A stretch of 64,000 bases of DNA from Bugula neritina (Eukaryota > Bryozoa > Gymnolaemata > Cheilostomatida > Bugulidae), in NCBI GenBank assembly GCA_964035545.1, contig OZ037770.1:8998973-9062972 (forward strand), read 5' to 3'. Positions 24,444 to 34,494 of the stretch are shown here, piece after piece. Position 1 is the stretch's first letter; every line of letters starts with the position of its first letter. Position numbers and translations under genes: made by a program. Under the pieces are notes generated by a model. That model searched no databases, was not told where the DNA came from, and saw only the letters and a program-made list of their open reading frames with translations.

Positions 24444-25970
24444 ATGGCTGATACGCCTCCGAAGGCAATACAGAGCCTCCGCGCCAACCCTGTTTTGGCT
24501 GGTAACATCAGGGAGCTGCAAAAACTCCAGGAAGACCTTCCGGGACTAGTAGCCGACGTGTACCGGGCCAAGAAGGAAGAGCGACGACCCAGTGAAGAAC
24601 AACTGCGGCAGGGATGCGCCGAGTTACGGCTGTACTGTTAACGTTGGGACTCCCTGCGAATCGGGCCGGATGGTCTGCTGACCATGACAGTGGAAGCAAA
24701 CAACAGACACCCCGAGAGAAAGAGGGTAGTCTGCCCAGCTGCCATCCGCCGAGAGTTAGTATGGGATACCCACAAACAGGCTCACGCAGAGGTCCAGAGG
24801 ATGCTCACTAAATTACAGCTCCGGTGGTATTGGCCCAACATGGAGCGTGACGTACGACTCAGAGTAAAACGGTGTGAAATCTGCCAGGCCAGCAAGCATG
24901 GCCGTCTTCCTGGCGAAGCGGGACGGCGTAAGCTATATGCTGGGAGGCCATGGCAAGTGGTAGCTGTTGACCTGGTCGGACTCATGCCCCTAACCCCCAG
25001 AGGAAACAGCTGGGTCTTAGTATTAACCGACCACTTTACCAGGTGGGTCGACGCCCTGGCCAGGGTGCTAGACCAAAATGTATTCTGCTACTTTGGGTTA
25101 CCCGAGCAGATACATTCCGACCAGGGGGCTCAATTCCAGTCTCAACTGTTGAGCGACCTCTGCCACCTCTAGAGAGTAAACCAAAGCAGGACCACTCCGT
25201 ACCACCCTCAAGGTAACGGAGTGGTAGAACGCAACAACCTAATGCTGGGCGATGCACTCCGCAGTCTTCTCCTCGGCCGAGGTCAGGAGGAATGGGATAT
25301 GGTGTTACCGCAAATCATGCGGGCCTACCGTAGTACACCACACACCAGTACGGGCGAGACCCCTAACCTCCTGATGCTTGGTCGAAAGACGCGAGTGCCC
25401 GATCACCTTACCTACCACATTCCTGAACAGGACTATCCCATCCACGAGTATGCCAGTGAATTGGTAGAGAAAATGAAGGTCGCACACGAAATACTGCGAG
25501 AAAAGCAGTGGCAGGTGCGACAAGAAGACTCCCAGGAACTGCCCCTCTACCAAGCTGGAGACTGGGTGTGGATGGTCAACTACCGTAGGTGTCGAGGACA
25601 GGCGGCTAAACTCCAGCCTAAGTTCGTGGGACCCTACTTAGTAGTTGAGGCAATGCCCAATCATACGTACAAGTTGGAGCGCTCAGGCCAGATATCTATC
25701 CAGAATGAGGCCCGCTTGAAACCGTATTGGGCTAGCCCAAGGGCCGTGGGAGAGGCCCCTCCCCCTCCCCCGTTGTTCGAGCCCAGGAGGCAGACATATG
25801 AAGTGGTCATGCCGCGGGCGGAAGACTTGGTAGGGCAGGAAAGGCCACTTCCATCAACAGAAGTGCGCCCACCGCCCCCAACGCCAAGCCTACTGCCAAC
25901 ACTTCCGGAATCAGACGCGAATCCGGAAGTGCAAAACCCCCCCCGCGGGAGGGGTTTCATCCGAAGATGA
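24444..25970 (+). pseudogene. Gypsy-1 integrase, one stop in the core
   Basis: A linker (24444-24641) precedes integrase. From 24684: zinc-binding HHCC (HKQAH, then CEIC at about 24876-24887), catalytic core with Asp in VAVDLVG, Asp in IHSDQGAQF and Glu in GVVERNN (D,D-35-E), then a GPY/F-like module, KFVGPYLVVEAMP. The C-terminal tail is Pro-rich. A stop at 25170-25172 lies between the second Asp and the Glu; beyond it the frame is open to 25968. Active integrase joins element DNA to the host genome; this copy cannot make the whole enzyme. Confidence 0.88.
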
Positions 25971-26019
25971 TGAAGGAGAAGGAAATACGACCATCAACGA
26001 CGGGCCGGAGACACCACTA

Positions 26020-26400
26020 GTGGAACCTAATAGTCCACCAGTGAGTACACCGCCCCGACCAGCAACCATACCATCTTCCCCAGCTAGTACGCCACCTCTC
26101 CTGAAACGGGGACAACGTACTAGACAACCCCCAGCATACTTAAAAGACTTCGTATGTGACCGCGTTACAAGCGGCAATTATGAAAGTCCAGCTGGGTGCC
26201 GTACGGAGAGACTGGCAGCGAAACGTGGGAGTTGTGAACACAACGAAAATACTAACTTTTGCGAGGGCGGAGTAGTGGGCAAAATTACTTCGCCCCGTGC
26301 AAACAGTTCCCGCTTTGCACAACAAACAAGCTGTCCGGTCTTTTCCTACGCTGACATCGCCAAGGGCAGACGTATTAAATCCACTAACATCCAAGCTTGA
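26020..26400 (+). pseudogene. Gypsy-1 pol C-terminal extension
   Basis: Pro/Ser-rich frame after the integrase stop, including RGQRTRQPPAYLKDFVCD; a basic PPAYLKDY/F-type end is common at the C terminus of gypsy polyproteins. It is separated from integrase by a frameshift near 25970-26020 and runs to a stop at 26398. A GC-rich inverted repeat (GGGCGGAGTA / TACTTCGCCC) lies at about 26268-26297. Only 66 bases separate its stop from the next frame. Confidence 0.55.
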
Positions 26401-26465
26401 ACGCTGAGTATGATTTCGAATACCAGGTTCCAAGGTAAGCTTGCCTAGACCAAGTATTCCTAATT

Positions 26466-27556
26466 ATGGAAACGGGTCTAACATTAGTTAATTCTGATTT
26501 AATCGCTCTGATTGAATCACAATTACTGGGGGCTGAGTTACACGTGAAAGACGACGAGGACATAACAATGGCCGACGATCTACTAGATCTGGAGCTTGAC
26601 ACTATGTCCCTCAGTCAGCCTACACGCTACGACACAGTCCTTCGAGTGCCGTATAAAAAGATGCATGACTCTCAGACTAGTAACAGTCGGTTGTCATCAG
26701 AATTATGCTGTAAAGAGCACACTCGATCTAACAATAATTCTGCTCTTTCAGATACCACTTGCTCTCCTAACCTTAATGATATGCCGCCATTGGAGATGGC
26801 TTGGGATGAAGAACCTATCCCCGCCACGCTACCGGATATACTGTTAATCCAATCCTGCTGGATCACGAAGGACACCGAGACACTTATCCAACAAAACAAA
26901 GGCAATGATCAGTGCACCATCTGCCGGCTGTGTCAGTTACACTTTACCACCCCCGCAGACTCAGAGTTCACGTCCCCCAACACTATATTACCGCCTTTTG
27001 TCCCTGTGGTGAATATAGTTACCACAGGGACTACATCCTCCGCCACCAACGAACAATGGGGTGCCACGCTGGACATCTTTATGAAGTGGACAAACCCTTA
27101 TTTCCTCATTTCCTCGACCTCATCAGGTCATTTATCTCTGACCCAACCCGTTATGAATGGCTGCGGCAAGAATTCCCCCCCCCCGTATCATTACACAAGG
27201 ACCCTGTCCCAAACCCTCGGGGTTTAAGAAGCCCCCGACACCTCGCCCGTCACCCCCGCCTGCACTGTACCCCGTCCCAACTCTATACCCCAAGTCGTCT
27301 TACATTGAATAGAAGTACCCCAGAGATGGCGCCCCTCTCCTCCCGTTTCTCCTCGACCCTCCCGTAAACGCCGTTGGTTGTCTTCCTCTCCCAATCGCCA
27401 CTCTCCTCCTGCTAGGAATTTGAAAGAAGAGAAGCAACGAATACATGAGTTAGAGAGAGAAGTTCAACGGTTGGCACCTAGAATATCTGCCGCCGCTTCC
27501 AAGCTCCGGGCTCTCCGTGACTCCGTGGCCCAATTAAAGAGGAATGCCCAAGACTG
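26466..27556 (+). pseudogene. Gypsy-1 accessory frame: acidic N-terminus, Cys/His cluster, basic stretch and coiled coil
   Basis: Unrecognised frame downstream of integrase, same strand. From ATG 26466 an acidic part (DDEDITMADDLLDLELD) runs to about 26980. A frameshift leads into FCPCGEYSYHRDYILRHQRT followed by MGCHAGH (about 26998-27085), a Cys/His cluster resembling a zinc finger. A second shift near 27300 leads to RPSRKRRW and a Glu/Arg/Leu heptad region (KEEKQRIHELEREVQRL) ending at a stop at 27554-27556. No signal peptide or membrane helix is visible, so it is not an envelope. The Cys/His, basic and coiled-coil order suggests a nucleic-acid-binding, self-associating protein; that is inference. 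A possible splice donor (AAG|gtaagc at about 26433) lies just before it. Confidence 0.55.
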
Positions 27557-27604
27557 AGTGTCTACTCTTTCCCTTCATCCCATTCCACTATTACTTAACT
27601 ACGC

Positions 27605-27693
27605 TGTAATGTTTTGAATGTGTGCTGCATGCAATGGTGTTGTTTATTATTACTGCATGGATCAGATGATGTTTGGCAACTGTATGATGTCAT

Positions 27694-27763
<70 letters not shown>

Positions 27764-27857
27764 ATGAGGATTTACAAATATAAGTTAGTTCTAGCCCTCA
27801 ACCGAGTGTAGTCTCTACAGCATAAATATAATAACTGCAAATTAACACAACAAAAAA
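27605..27857 (+). repeat. 5' LTR of gypsy-2
   Basis: Begins TGTAATGTTTTGAATG and ends ACACAACAAAAA, just before TTGGTAACGAGGAT in primer-binding-site position. It pairs with 31222-31426. It is longer than the 3' LTR because an internal TA stretch has expanded. Confidence 0.9.
27700..27762. repeat. (TA)n microsatellite inside the 5' LTR of gypsy-2
   Basis: About 30 TA units where the 3' LTR has only GTATATAGGTATAAG. The expansion therefore happened after insertion. The short open frame reading IYIYIY here is an artefact of the repeat. Confidence 0.95.
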
Positions 27858-27901
27858 TTGGTAACGAGGATAATCTGATAGTGGCAGCTCCAGATTTTAG
27901 A

Positions 27902-28640
27902 ATGGCTACTGGATCTATACCGCAGTTTAGTGGGAAGACAGAACATTATATGCAGAAGTTAGAAAGTTATTTTCTTATACACAAGACAGATGCTGACTTG
28001 AAGAAGCATGTACTGATTATGGGATTTTCAGAGAGTCAATACGAAACTTTGACAGACTTGGTATCACCAAAGATGCCACAGGATGTTAGCTATGACAATC
28101 TAGTACAGCAGCTAAAAAGGCATTATGGTACAGTGACAAATAAAACGGTTGAGAGGGCGAAGTTTAGAGAAGTCAAGAGATCACCGAATGAATCTGTGGC
28201 AGACTGAGGGCACAAGCTAGATCATGTGAGTTTGGGAATGTGCTACATGATAATTTGCTTGAACAATTTAGAATAGGGGTGCAAAGTAAGACAATCAGAG
28301 AGAGGATAACCGCTATGGCAGCAGAACAGCAATCCAAGCTTCAAGCGGTGATAGATGTTGCACTGCAAGTTGAAGTTGATGAAAAGATGGACAATGTCAA
28401 GTTAAACAGTGCACCGGAAACTGTTTCAGCCGTGAGAAATGGAAGGGTCAATAGTGGAGCAAGACCTAAGCATACAGAAAATAATAGCAAAAGTCAAGCT
28501 ATTTGCTACAGGTGCTCTAGGACCGGACATTTGGCGAGTAGTAACAGTTGTCCAGCAAAAGATAGAACGTGCAAGGACTGTGGCAGCAGAGGACATTTTG
28601 CCAAGTCGAAGTTCTGTAAAGGCACAACAAAGCACCATAC
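27902..28640 (+). pseudogene. Gypsy-2 gag with two zinc knuckles
   Basis: First ATG at 27902 (MATGSIPQFSG), stop at 28205 after NESVAD, then open again. Two CCHC-type knuckles follow: CYRCSRTGHLASSNSC (about 28504-28551) and CKDCGSRGHFAKSKFC (about 28570-28617), the nucleocapsid RNA-binding part. The capsid-like part is helical and charged. Apart from the internal stop the frame runs on into protease without interruption. Confidence 0.85.
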
Positions 28641-30510
28641 AGTGGCAAAAGTAAAGGAGATGAACGAGGAAACGTTGTTCGCTGTGAAGGGAAAATCTGA
28701 AATACCTAAATGTGATGTGACCGTTTTGGGTGAAAGTATTTTATTTTTAATTGACACAGGAGCTTGCAACAATATCATAGATTTGGCTGCCTATAACAGG
28801 ATCAAGCACAAAGTTATGTTGCAGCCAATAAGCGAGGCTTTGTATGCTTATGGCAGTGACAAGCAATTAAACATGATTGGTCGTTTTGATACTGAAATGA
28901 AGTGTGCTGCATATATTGCTAAGGCTACTGTGTATGTTTTTAATGGCTATGCTAAGTGCTTACTAAGTGGTAAAACAGCCACAGATTTACATCTCTTGTC
29001 TTTTGATGGTAATGTTTATAATGTAAGTGCTGAAAATCAGTGTGAAATTGTTAGACAATTTCCAGAAGTTTTTCAAGGTGTGGGAAAACTCAAAGGGGTG
29101 AAAGCAAAATTTCACGTTGATAAAACAGTAACACCAGTTGCTCAGCCAGTGCGTAGGTTACCATTGGGGTTCAAAGATAAGGTGAAGCAAAAGCTAGATG
29201 ATTTGTTGGCTAATGACATTATTGAGCCCGTTGCTGGAGTTGGTACGACATGGGTGAGTCTATTGGTGGTAGTTTTGAAAGATAATGGAGAAATTAGACA
29301 AACAGTTGACATGCGCCAGGCAAATAGGGCTATTTTGAGGGAAAGACACTCTATTCCAACTGTTAAGGAGATGCTAGCTAATTTAGAAGGGGCTCAAGTT
29401 TTTTCAAAGTTGGACTTGAGGCAAGGTTTTCACCAGGTGGATATTGAGGAAATTTCAAGGCCTATTACAACTTTTATCACACTCTTTGGCTTGTTTAGAT
29501 ATAAAAGGCTAACGATGGGCACAAATGCCAGCCCAGAGCAATTTTAGTATATCATACAGCAAGCATTAGCAGGTTTGGCAGGGGTCCAAAATATGGCTGA
29601 TGATATTATTTTATTTGCATCAAACAGGCTAGAGCATGATGAGAGGTTGAAAGCATTACTTTTGAGACTCAAACAAGTAGGCTTGACACTGAATGCTAGC
29701 AAGTGTGAATTTAGAGTTAGCTCAGTGAAGTTCCTTGGCTTTATTATCTCAGGTAGCGGAATTTCAGCTGACCCAGAGAAAGTTAAATCAATAGTTGAAT
29801 TTCAACCACCGAAAAATGCGACTGATTGCAGGACCTTCCTTGGCTTGGTGAATTTTGTGGGAAAATTTATTCCAGATTTAGCTAGTGTATCAGAGCCTAT
29901 TAGGCAAGTCACTCGAAAGTCTGTTCAGTTCACTTGGGGTAAAGAACAGCAAGGTGCTTTTAACAAGATCAAAACTCTCATGGCCAATGCTAAGACGCTG
30001 GCTCATTTTGATTCAAAATTGAAAACCAGTGTTGTGGTTGATGCTAGCCCATTTGCATTAGGAGCTGTTTTAGTGCAGGGAGATAGAGTGGTGGCATATG
30101 GACACCGCGGGTTGACAGATATTGAGCGTAGATATAGTCAAACAGAGAGGGAGGCTTTGGCAATAGTGTGGGCCTGTGAACATTTCATGATGTACTTGTT
30201 AGGCATTGAGTTCGAGCTAATAACAGATCACAGACCCCTAGCATTCATATTTAATAATCCTAGCTCTAAGCCAGTTCTTAGGATAGAGAGGTGGTCATTA
30301 CGATTGCAGTCATTTAGGTTTACAGTGAAATATAAACCTGGAAAAGGAAACATAGCTGATCCACTCTCTAGGCTGTGTAATGTGATGAATCACAAAGTAA
30401 ACAGCATTGCTACAGTAGCAGCAGATGATTATGCTAGGCAGATTGTCAAAGAGGCAGTGCCAATAGCTATTAAATGGAAAGACTTGGTAGCTAAGTCTAT
30501 AGTTCATGCA
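28640..30510 (+). pseudogene. Gypsy-2 protease, reverse transcriptase and RNase H, one stop
   Basis: Protease: FLIDTGACNNI with an intact D-T-G (about 28746-28778). Reverse transcriptase: PVRRLPLG, VDMRQANRAI, KLDLRQGFHQV, FGLFRYKRLTMGTNASPEQF, then a stop at 29545-29547, then NMADDIILFAS (catalytic Asp-Asp, about 29590-29620), KFLGFIISGSGI and TFLGLVNFVGKFIPDL. RNase H: VVVDASPFALGAVL, ERRYSQTEREALAIVW, FELITDHRPLAFI, KYKPGKGNIADPLSRL. Only one stop in about 620 codons makes this a fairly young copy. Confidence 0.88.
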
Positions 30511-30779
30511 AAGAATATGCAGATGCTAGACGTGGGGCTAGGGAATCTGAAGTAGAAGTAGGGGATGAAGTTTTGTTAAGGGAGGAGGATAAAGGAAAAT
30601 TAAGTTGCAACTTTGGCGATGATAGGCATGTAGTAACATCCAAACAGGGCTCCGATATTGTATGTGAAAACCCAAGCAATGGCAATGTTACTAGGCGCAA
30701 TTCGACTTTTGTCAAAGTTATCCCCGAAACACCTAGTTTAAATAAGAATGATTCACCTGTGGGTGATGCCAACACCTAG
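30511..30779 (+). pseudogene. Gypsy-2 integrase remnant (C-terminal end only)
   Basis: At about 30515 the frame changes to ADARRGARESEVEVGDEVLL, then KGKLSCNFGDDRHVV and TRRNSTFVKV, which is the usual C-terminal beta-rich end of integrase in this group. The HHCC finger and the whole D,D-E core are missing, so an internal deletion joins the RNase H connection to the integrase tail. It could move only with integrase supplied in trans. Confidence 0.72.
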
Positions 30780-31221
30780 CAAAGGCCTTAACGTGTTAGA
30801 GAACAACCTGATTGGTATGGGGATGTGGTAATTCATGCACTGGATGAGTAATATAAGATAATTATGAAATCTTTCAAATCCCAATTTGAGATTGCCACAC
30901 CTTTTAGCAATATTTACTTATGATAGTCTAAATGCTGCTTGTTTTTGTTAAATCTACTATATCTGATGAGTTTGTTTGTTTGTTTGTATTTTCATCAAAT
31001 AGTAGTTTATGTCATAGGTTGAAAAATAGAAAAAAAATCAGTGATGAGGGTCCATATGCACAATAGCGAAGCTAGTCGAGGTGCTGACTGTTTATGAATT
31101 ACTGTTTATTAGAAATTACTATTGCATGTCATTTTATCTAAACTTAGTCTAGAGCACTTGTGAAACTAATTACTTTTAGATGTTATGGGTAACTAATTAT
31201 CTTTTTGAAGAAAAGAAGGTT
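30780..31221. other. 3' non-coding region of gypsy-2
   Basis: No open frame of note. The stretch just before the 3' LTR (AAGAAAAGAAGGT, about 31208-31220) is purine-rich and fits a polypurine tract. Confidence 0.5.
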
Positions 31222-31426
31222 TGTAATGTTTTGAATGTGTGCTGCATGCAATAGAGTTGTTTATTATTACTGCATGAATCAGATGATGTTTGGCAATTGT
31301 ATGATGTCATATTCTGTGTATATAGGTATAAGATGAAGATTTACAAATATAAAGTAGTTTTAGCCCTCAACCGAGTGTAGTCTCTACAGCATAAATATAC
31401 TAACTGCAAATTAACACAACATAAAA
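31222..31426 (+). repeat. 3' LTR of gypsy-2
   Basis: Aligns with the 5' LTR (27605-27857) from TGTAATGTTTTGAATG to ACACAACATAAAA with scattered substitutions. It is followed by the TACGC target duplication at 31427-31431 and then by gypsy-1 sequence CGCGGGTGG. Confidence 0.9.
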
Positions 31427-31431
31427 TACGC

Positions 31432-31967
31432 CGCGGGTGGTGCCTCACTTACCGCCTTCTACATATCACTTCCCGATGCTATAGTAAGGACTCTCAATAT
31501 ATATACAGACAATTTCTTAGTTGGTACGCAATTTTTTTTTTAGTATTATATTTAATTATAATATGTTCATGAAAGTAATTTGTTTTCTTTTTAATCACAA
31601 ATATATTTTAGTTTTTTTTGCCAGGGCAGTGATTTTGCTGCAAGTATTGTAAGGTTCTTACAATATTTACGTACAATTTAATATCCTAGCCAAAGATTTC
31701 TTCATGTAAGTTTTGCTTTTATAGAAGGACAATTATCATATGGGAGAGTTATATACTTTTGTAGCAAATGCAGATATAATTTATAAATCGTAGATATTTA
31801 AATTAATACTAACACATTTCAATAGATATTCTGCATTCTAGCTTAAATTGGCTATAATAAAAAATATATATACTTTATTACTGTGCTGTTAATTGCAGTA
31901 TATTTGTAAAACAAAATTTATCCTCATTTAAATGCTAAAAATATAAAGGAAAGCAGCTGTCTTGGAG
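31432..31967. other. End of gypsy-1 and AT-rich sequence without genes
   Basis: About 31432-31510 is GC-rich (GCCTCACTTACCGCCTTC) and looks like the continuation of gypsy-1. From about 31530 on the sequence is AT-rich. I see no LTR, gene or RNA, and no match to the 5' LTR of gypsy-1. Confidence 0.5.
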
Positions 31968-33060
31968 GCCAGTCATGTTCTACTCTGTTCACATGACCTA
32001 CCCATCTCAAGTTCTTTGTCATAAAAATGTTAATCACACACGGCAATTTAGCATGTCATGGAATTCTGTCATAGTGACACGCCATTTTAAGGTCTTTATA
32101 TGTTTCACCATAAAAGCGCTTAGCTTCTCACCTGTTTCCTGTATATTGACCATGTTTCAGTTCCACAGAGCAGACTTGAGAGCACTACTCTCTAGAATTT
32201 ACATGTAACTCTTATGGAGACATGTCTATTCCTCCACAGTCTATGCTAGAGCTTTCCGTAGACCTTACTTGTTTTGCATAATCTGTTTTGCAGTTTTTTA
32301 TCTATTTTTGCAGTGCAGGAAACAGTGCTTTTTATAGTTATAGGTATAAAGTTTAAGGTATACACAAGTGATTGACTAGTATATGCATTTTGATTTTTAA
32401 GATTTTAGGTAAAATTGGCACCAGTAAAATGGCACAGGTAAAAATGGCACCAGGTTGCTAAATTTTTCCAAACCCCAAACCCCAAACCCCTTACTAGAAA
32501 CCCAAACCCTCAACTTTTAAACCCCAACTCTATCCCAAACCCTAATATCGAGAGTTTGCCATTTTTACCTACTTTGCCGTTTGTGCCATTTTTACAATGC
32601 CAATTTTGCATGTGCCATTTTTACCGGACACTGCTTTTTAATGTTAGTTTTCAAGCCTCTGTTTTTGAAATTTTGTCCACTAGCACCTGCATGTCGGAAG
32701 CATCGTGGGTCACCCAAACACTGTTGTCTGCAAACAATATTTCTCTAACTAGGTGTTTAGTGGTAGGGGCCTTGAACTTGAACTGTGCAATGTCAAAGAC
32801 ATCAGCCCTATATCTAGTTTGAATATAATGCATGTATCCTTTTATAGATATCCTTGAATGTCACATCTACATAGCATAGCAGTCTTGTATAATGAAGGTA
32901 GTGTGGGCACAAGAACACGCCTCTGCTTGACACCATCAGTTACTGCAAACTCACTTGAGACAATTGAAAACTTCTCGATCTATTCTTGGTCAAAATGCTC
33001 TGAACAGTTTTTCAGGGTGCATGTAAGTGCATTTTCACTATCTTGATCTTGAGCATTGCC
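31968..33060 (-). repeat. LINE pol fossil, longest copy, with MITE inserted
   Basis: Minus strand, in coding order: AVTDGVKQ followed by VPTLPSLY (about 32900-32955; LINE VKQGCVLAPTLFSIY), VREILFADNSVWV (about 32700-32740; catalytic FADD now FADN), then, past a MITE at 32409-32636, the C-terminal region to about 31968, including the DNA counterpart of LRWVGHV. It belongs to the LINE type of 8891-10863 and is the more complete version of the fossil found upstream of every MCT copy. Confidence 0.7.
32409..32636. mobile_element. MITE with GGTAAAAATGGCAC ends and a CCCAAA-rich core
   Basis: The left end has three copies of a G(G)TAAAAxTGGCAC motif and the right end has the inverse (GTGCCATTTTTACCGGACAC) repeated. 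The core is CCCCAAACCCCAAACCCC-like, resembling a degenerate telomere-type repeat. It splits the LINE fossil. A second member is at 33350-34620. Confidence 0.7.
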
Positions 33061-33146
33061 CATTTTTGTAACTTATAAACTTTTTTATAAGGCCATTGTA
33101 GCAATTTTAGGTAACAATAAAAAACTCACGCAAGTTTATAGTTACC

Positions 33147-33350
33147 ATCCCTGTGAGAAACCCCCTGATGCAAAGGTTTTTTGTTAAATCCAGCTAAGGA
33201 CAATTGGCAAGAAGAGGCACAGAAGCAATTATGACTGGAGACTCTTCCTAACATCACCAATGGCTTTTGTCAGGGCTTGAACCCATGACTTTGAGCTCCA
33301 TGCTTATGAAGCAAATGGTCTGACCTTGAGACCGCGACTGTTCCCTGATT
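33147..33350 (-). repeat. tRNA-derived SINE, minus strand
   Basis: Reverse complement shows a tRNA-like head with GGGTTCAAGCC (box B), then CCATTGGTGATGTTAGGAAG, TCATAATTGCTT and a tail CATCAGGGGGTTTCTCAC. It is the same family as the SINE in intron 10 of each MCT gene but diverged, so it is an independent insertion. Confidence 0.7.
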
Positions 33351-33489
33351 TTAGCTAACAATGGCACAGATAAAAATGGCAAGGTAAAAATAGCACGCTA
33401 AAAATGGCGCTAGTGGAAACTTAGGTACAAATGGCATACCATGGTGTTAAATTTTCTCAAACCCCAAATTCAACCCCAAACCCTTTAAC

Positions 33490-34257
33490 TATGGATGGGT
33501 AAATGGCGCGCTGGCCACATCAGGCCTTCCTACTGTTTGAATCAGGCACTTAGCCAATCACTAGCAATTCTTATAATTTCATTAGTTTCTTACTCATTCA
33601 CAGAATGTGTGTACTAAGCAACACTGGCCAATCATGAACATGACTCATGAGAAGACTCTAGCTAATGTATAGCTGCTTAAACTAATAATCACGCTTCAGT
33701 GAGCACAAGTATAGCAGCATTACAACTTGGGTTATGTGATATTGCTTCAACAACAACAGTTAGCTAGGCTTCTACACTTCACCAGTTATAACCAGTGAGA
33801 AGTACCCTACACTAGCTATCATGAACTATATAAAAAATATAGTAATAGAACACAGCTAGCTCACCAATGAGCATCTTCAACATTTGCTTCAAGTAGCCAC
33901 ACATGAACCCGCTACTAGCAGTAACATTAGTGCTATTATGGTTCTGAAAAGTGTTTTTCATACTCCTCACTAATTATAGTAGGCCTATAACTATAAGTGT
34001 ACCCAATATATTTTCACTGCTTTTTGCTTATGAACCATATACAACTTGCTCTTAAATTAATAAACTGTTATATGTTTTGTATTCTGCCTCTACATTTTGC
34101 AATTTATACCTTCAACCTTGAAAACAAACAAAAACATTTTAATTTTGCATTTGGTAACGCAGCATTGTAACTCGAATTTACAACAAACAAAACTCGCCCT
34201 TCTTACGCCTTAAATCTTGAGATCCAGCCTCATTTCAAAACCATTTGCCCATCCCTG
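33490..34257. mobile_element. Non-autonomous hAT-like element (768 bp)
   Basis: Terminal inverted repeats: right end reads CAGGGATGGGCAAATGG on the minus strand and left end TATGGATGGGTAAATGG, 14 of 17 bases alike. CAGGGxTGGGCAAA is a classic hAT terminus. The flanks are CCTTTAAC (33482-33489) and CCTTAAAC (34258-34265), an 8-bp target duplication with one mismatch, as hAT transposases make. No transposase frame is present. Confidence 0.85.
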
Positions 34258-34311
34258 CCTTAAACCATCAACCCCAAACCTCCACCCCAAATTCAAACCC
34301 CCATCTCTAAA

Positions 34312-34494
34312 CCTCCATTTAGATGCAGTAGTGGAGAAATTGAAATAGCCTAAGTTTTTCATTTTATTGTTCAATTTTGGTTTGGGGTGCAGGTTGAAAT
34401 TTGTGCGAGAACATAACTTCTTAATTGCTGCATTTCGATCTATAACACAGAGTTTTCTCAATTTCTCCATTACTGTACCTAGCTCAAAACCTAA
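34312..34494. mobile_element. MITE, family with GTGCAGTAATGGAGAAATTG ends
   Basis: Ends are inverted: ATGCAGTAGTGGAGAAATTG at the left and CAATTTCTCCATTACTGTAC at the right. The interior (GGTTGAAATTTGTGCGAGAA, ATAACTTCTTAATTGCTGCA) matches 37215-37393 in the same orientation and 61084-61258 in the opposite one. Confidence 0.75.

Larger units (their letters stand above)
27605..31426 (+). mobile_element. Gypsy-2: LTR retrotransposon lacking the integrase core
   Basis: Bounded by LTRs and by a 5-bp direct repeat TACGC (27600-27604 and 27... right copy at 31427-31431), so it transposed into the 3' region of gypsy-1. Content: gag with two zinc knuckles, protease, reverse transcriptase, RNase H, then only the C-terminal end of integrase. 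The reverse transcriptase has A-D-D in place of Y-x-D-D (NMADDIILF), as in the K02A2.6/Mag-like group of Ty3/gypsy elements. Stops after gag and in the reverse transcriptase show that it is inactive. Confidence 0.88.
15103..31530 (+). mobile_element. Gypsy-1: degenerate Ty3/gypsy LTR retrotransposon with nested insertions
   Basis: Layout: 5' LTR (15103-15403), gag (15464-16728), protease and reverse transcriptase (16680-18274), 5.55-kb DNA-element insertion (18275-23825), RNase H (23826-24420), integrase with a GPY-like end (24684-25970), accessory frame (26466-27556), 3' non-coding sequence interrupted by gypsy-2 (27605-31426), then a short tail. Domain order RT-RNase H-IN is that of Ty3/gypsy. 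No 3' LTR matching the 5' LTR was found up to 31960, so the right boundary is approximate. It is GC-richer than its surroundings. Multiple stops and frameshifts make it dead. Confidence 0.85.

Noticed and set aside
26020-27556. Envelope gene making gypsy-1 a retrovirus-like element
   Set aside because: No signal peptide, furin-like site or transmembrane helix visible in any frame.
27614-27811. Open frame with IYIYIYIY
   Set aside because: Translation of the TA microsatellite in the gypsy-2 LTR.
32460-32550. Interstitial telomere (CCCCAAA repeats)
   Set aside because: Short, imperfect and confined to the core of two MITEs.
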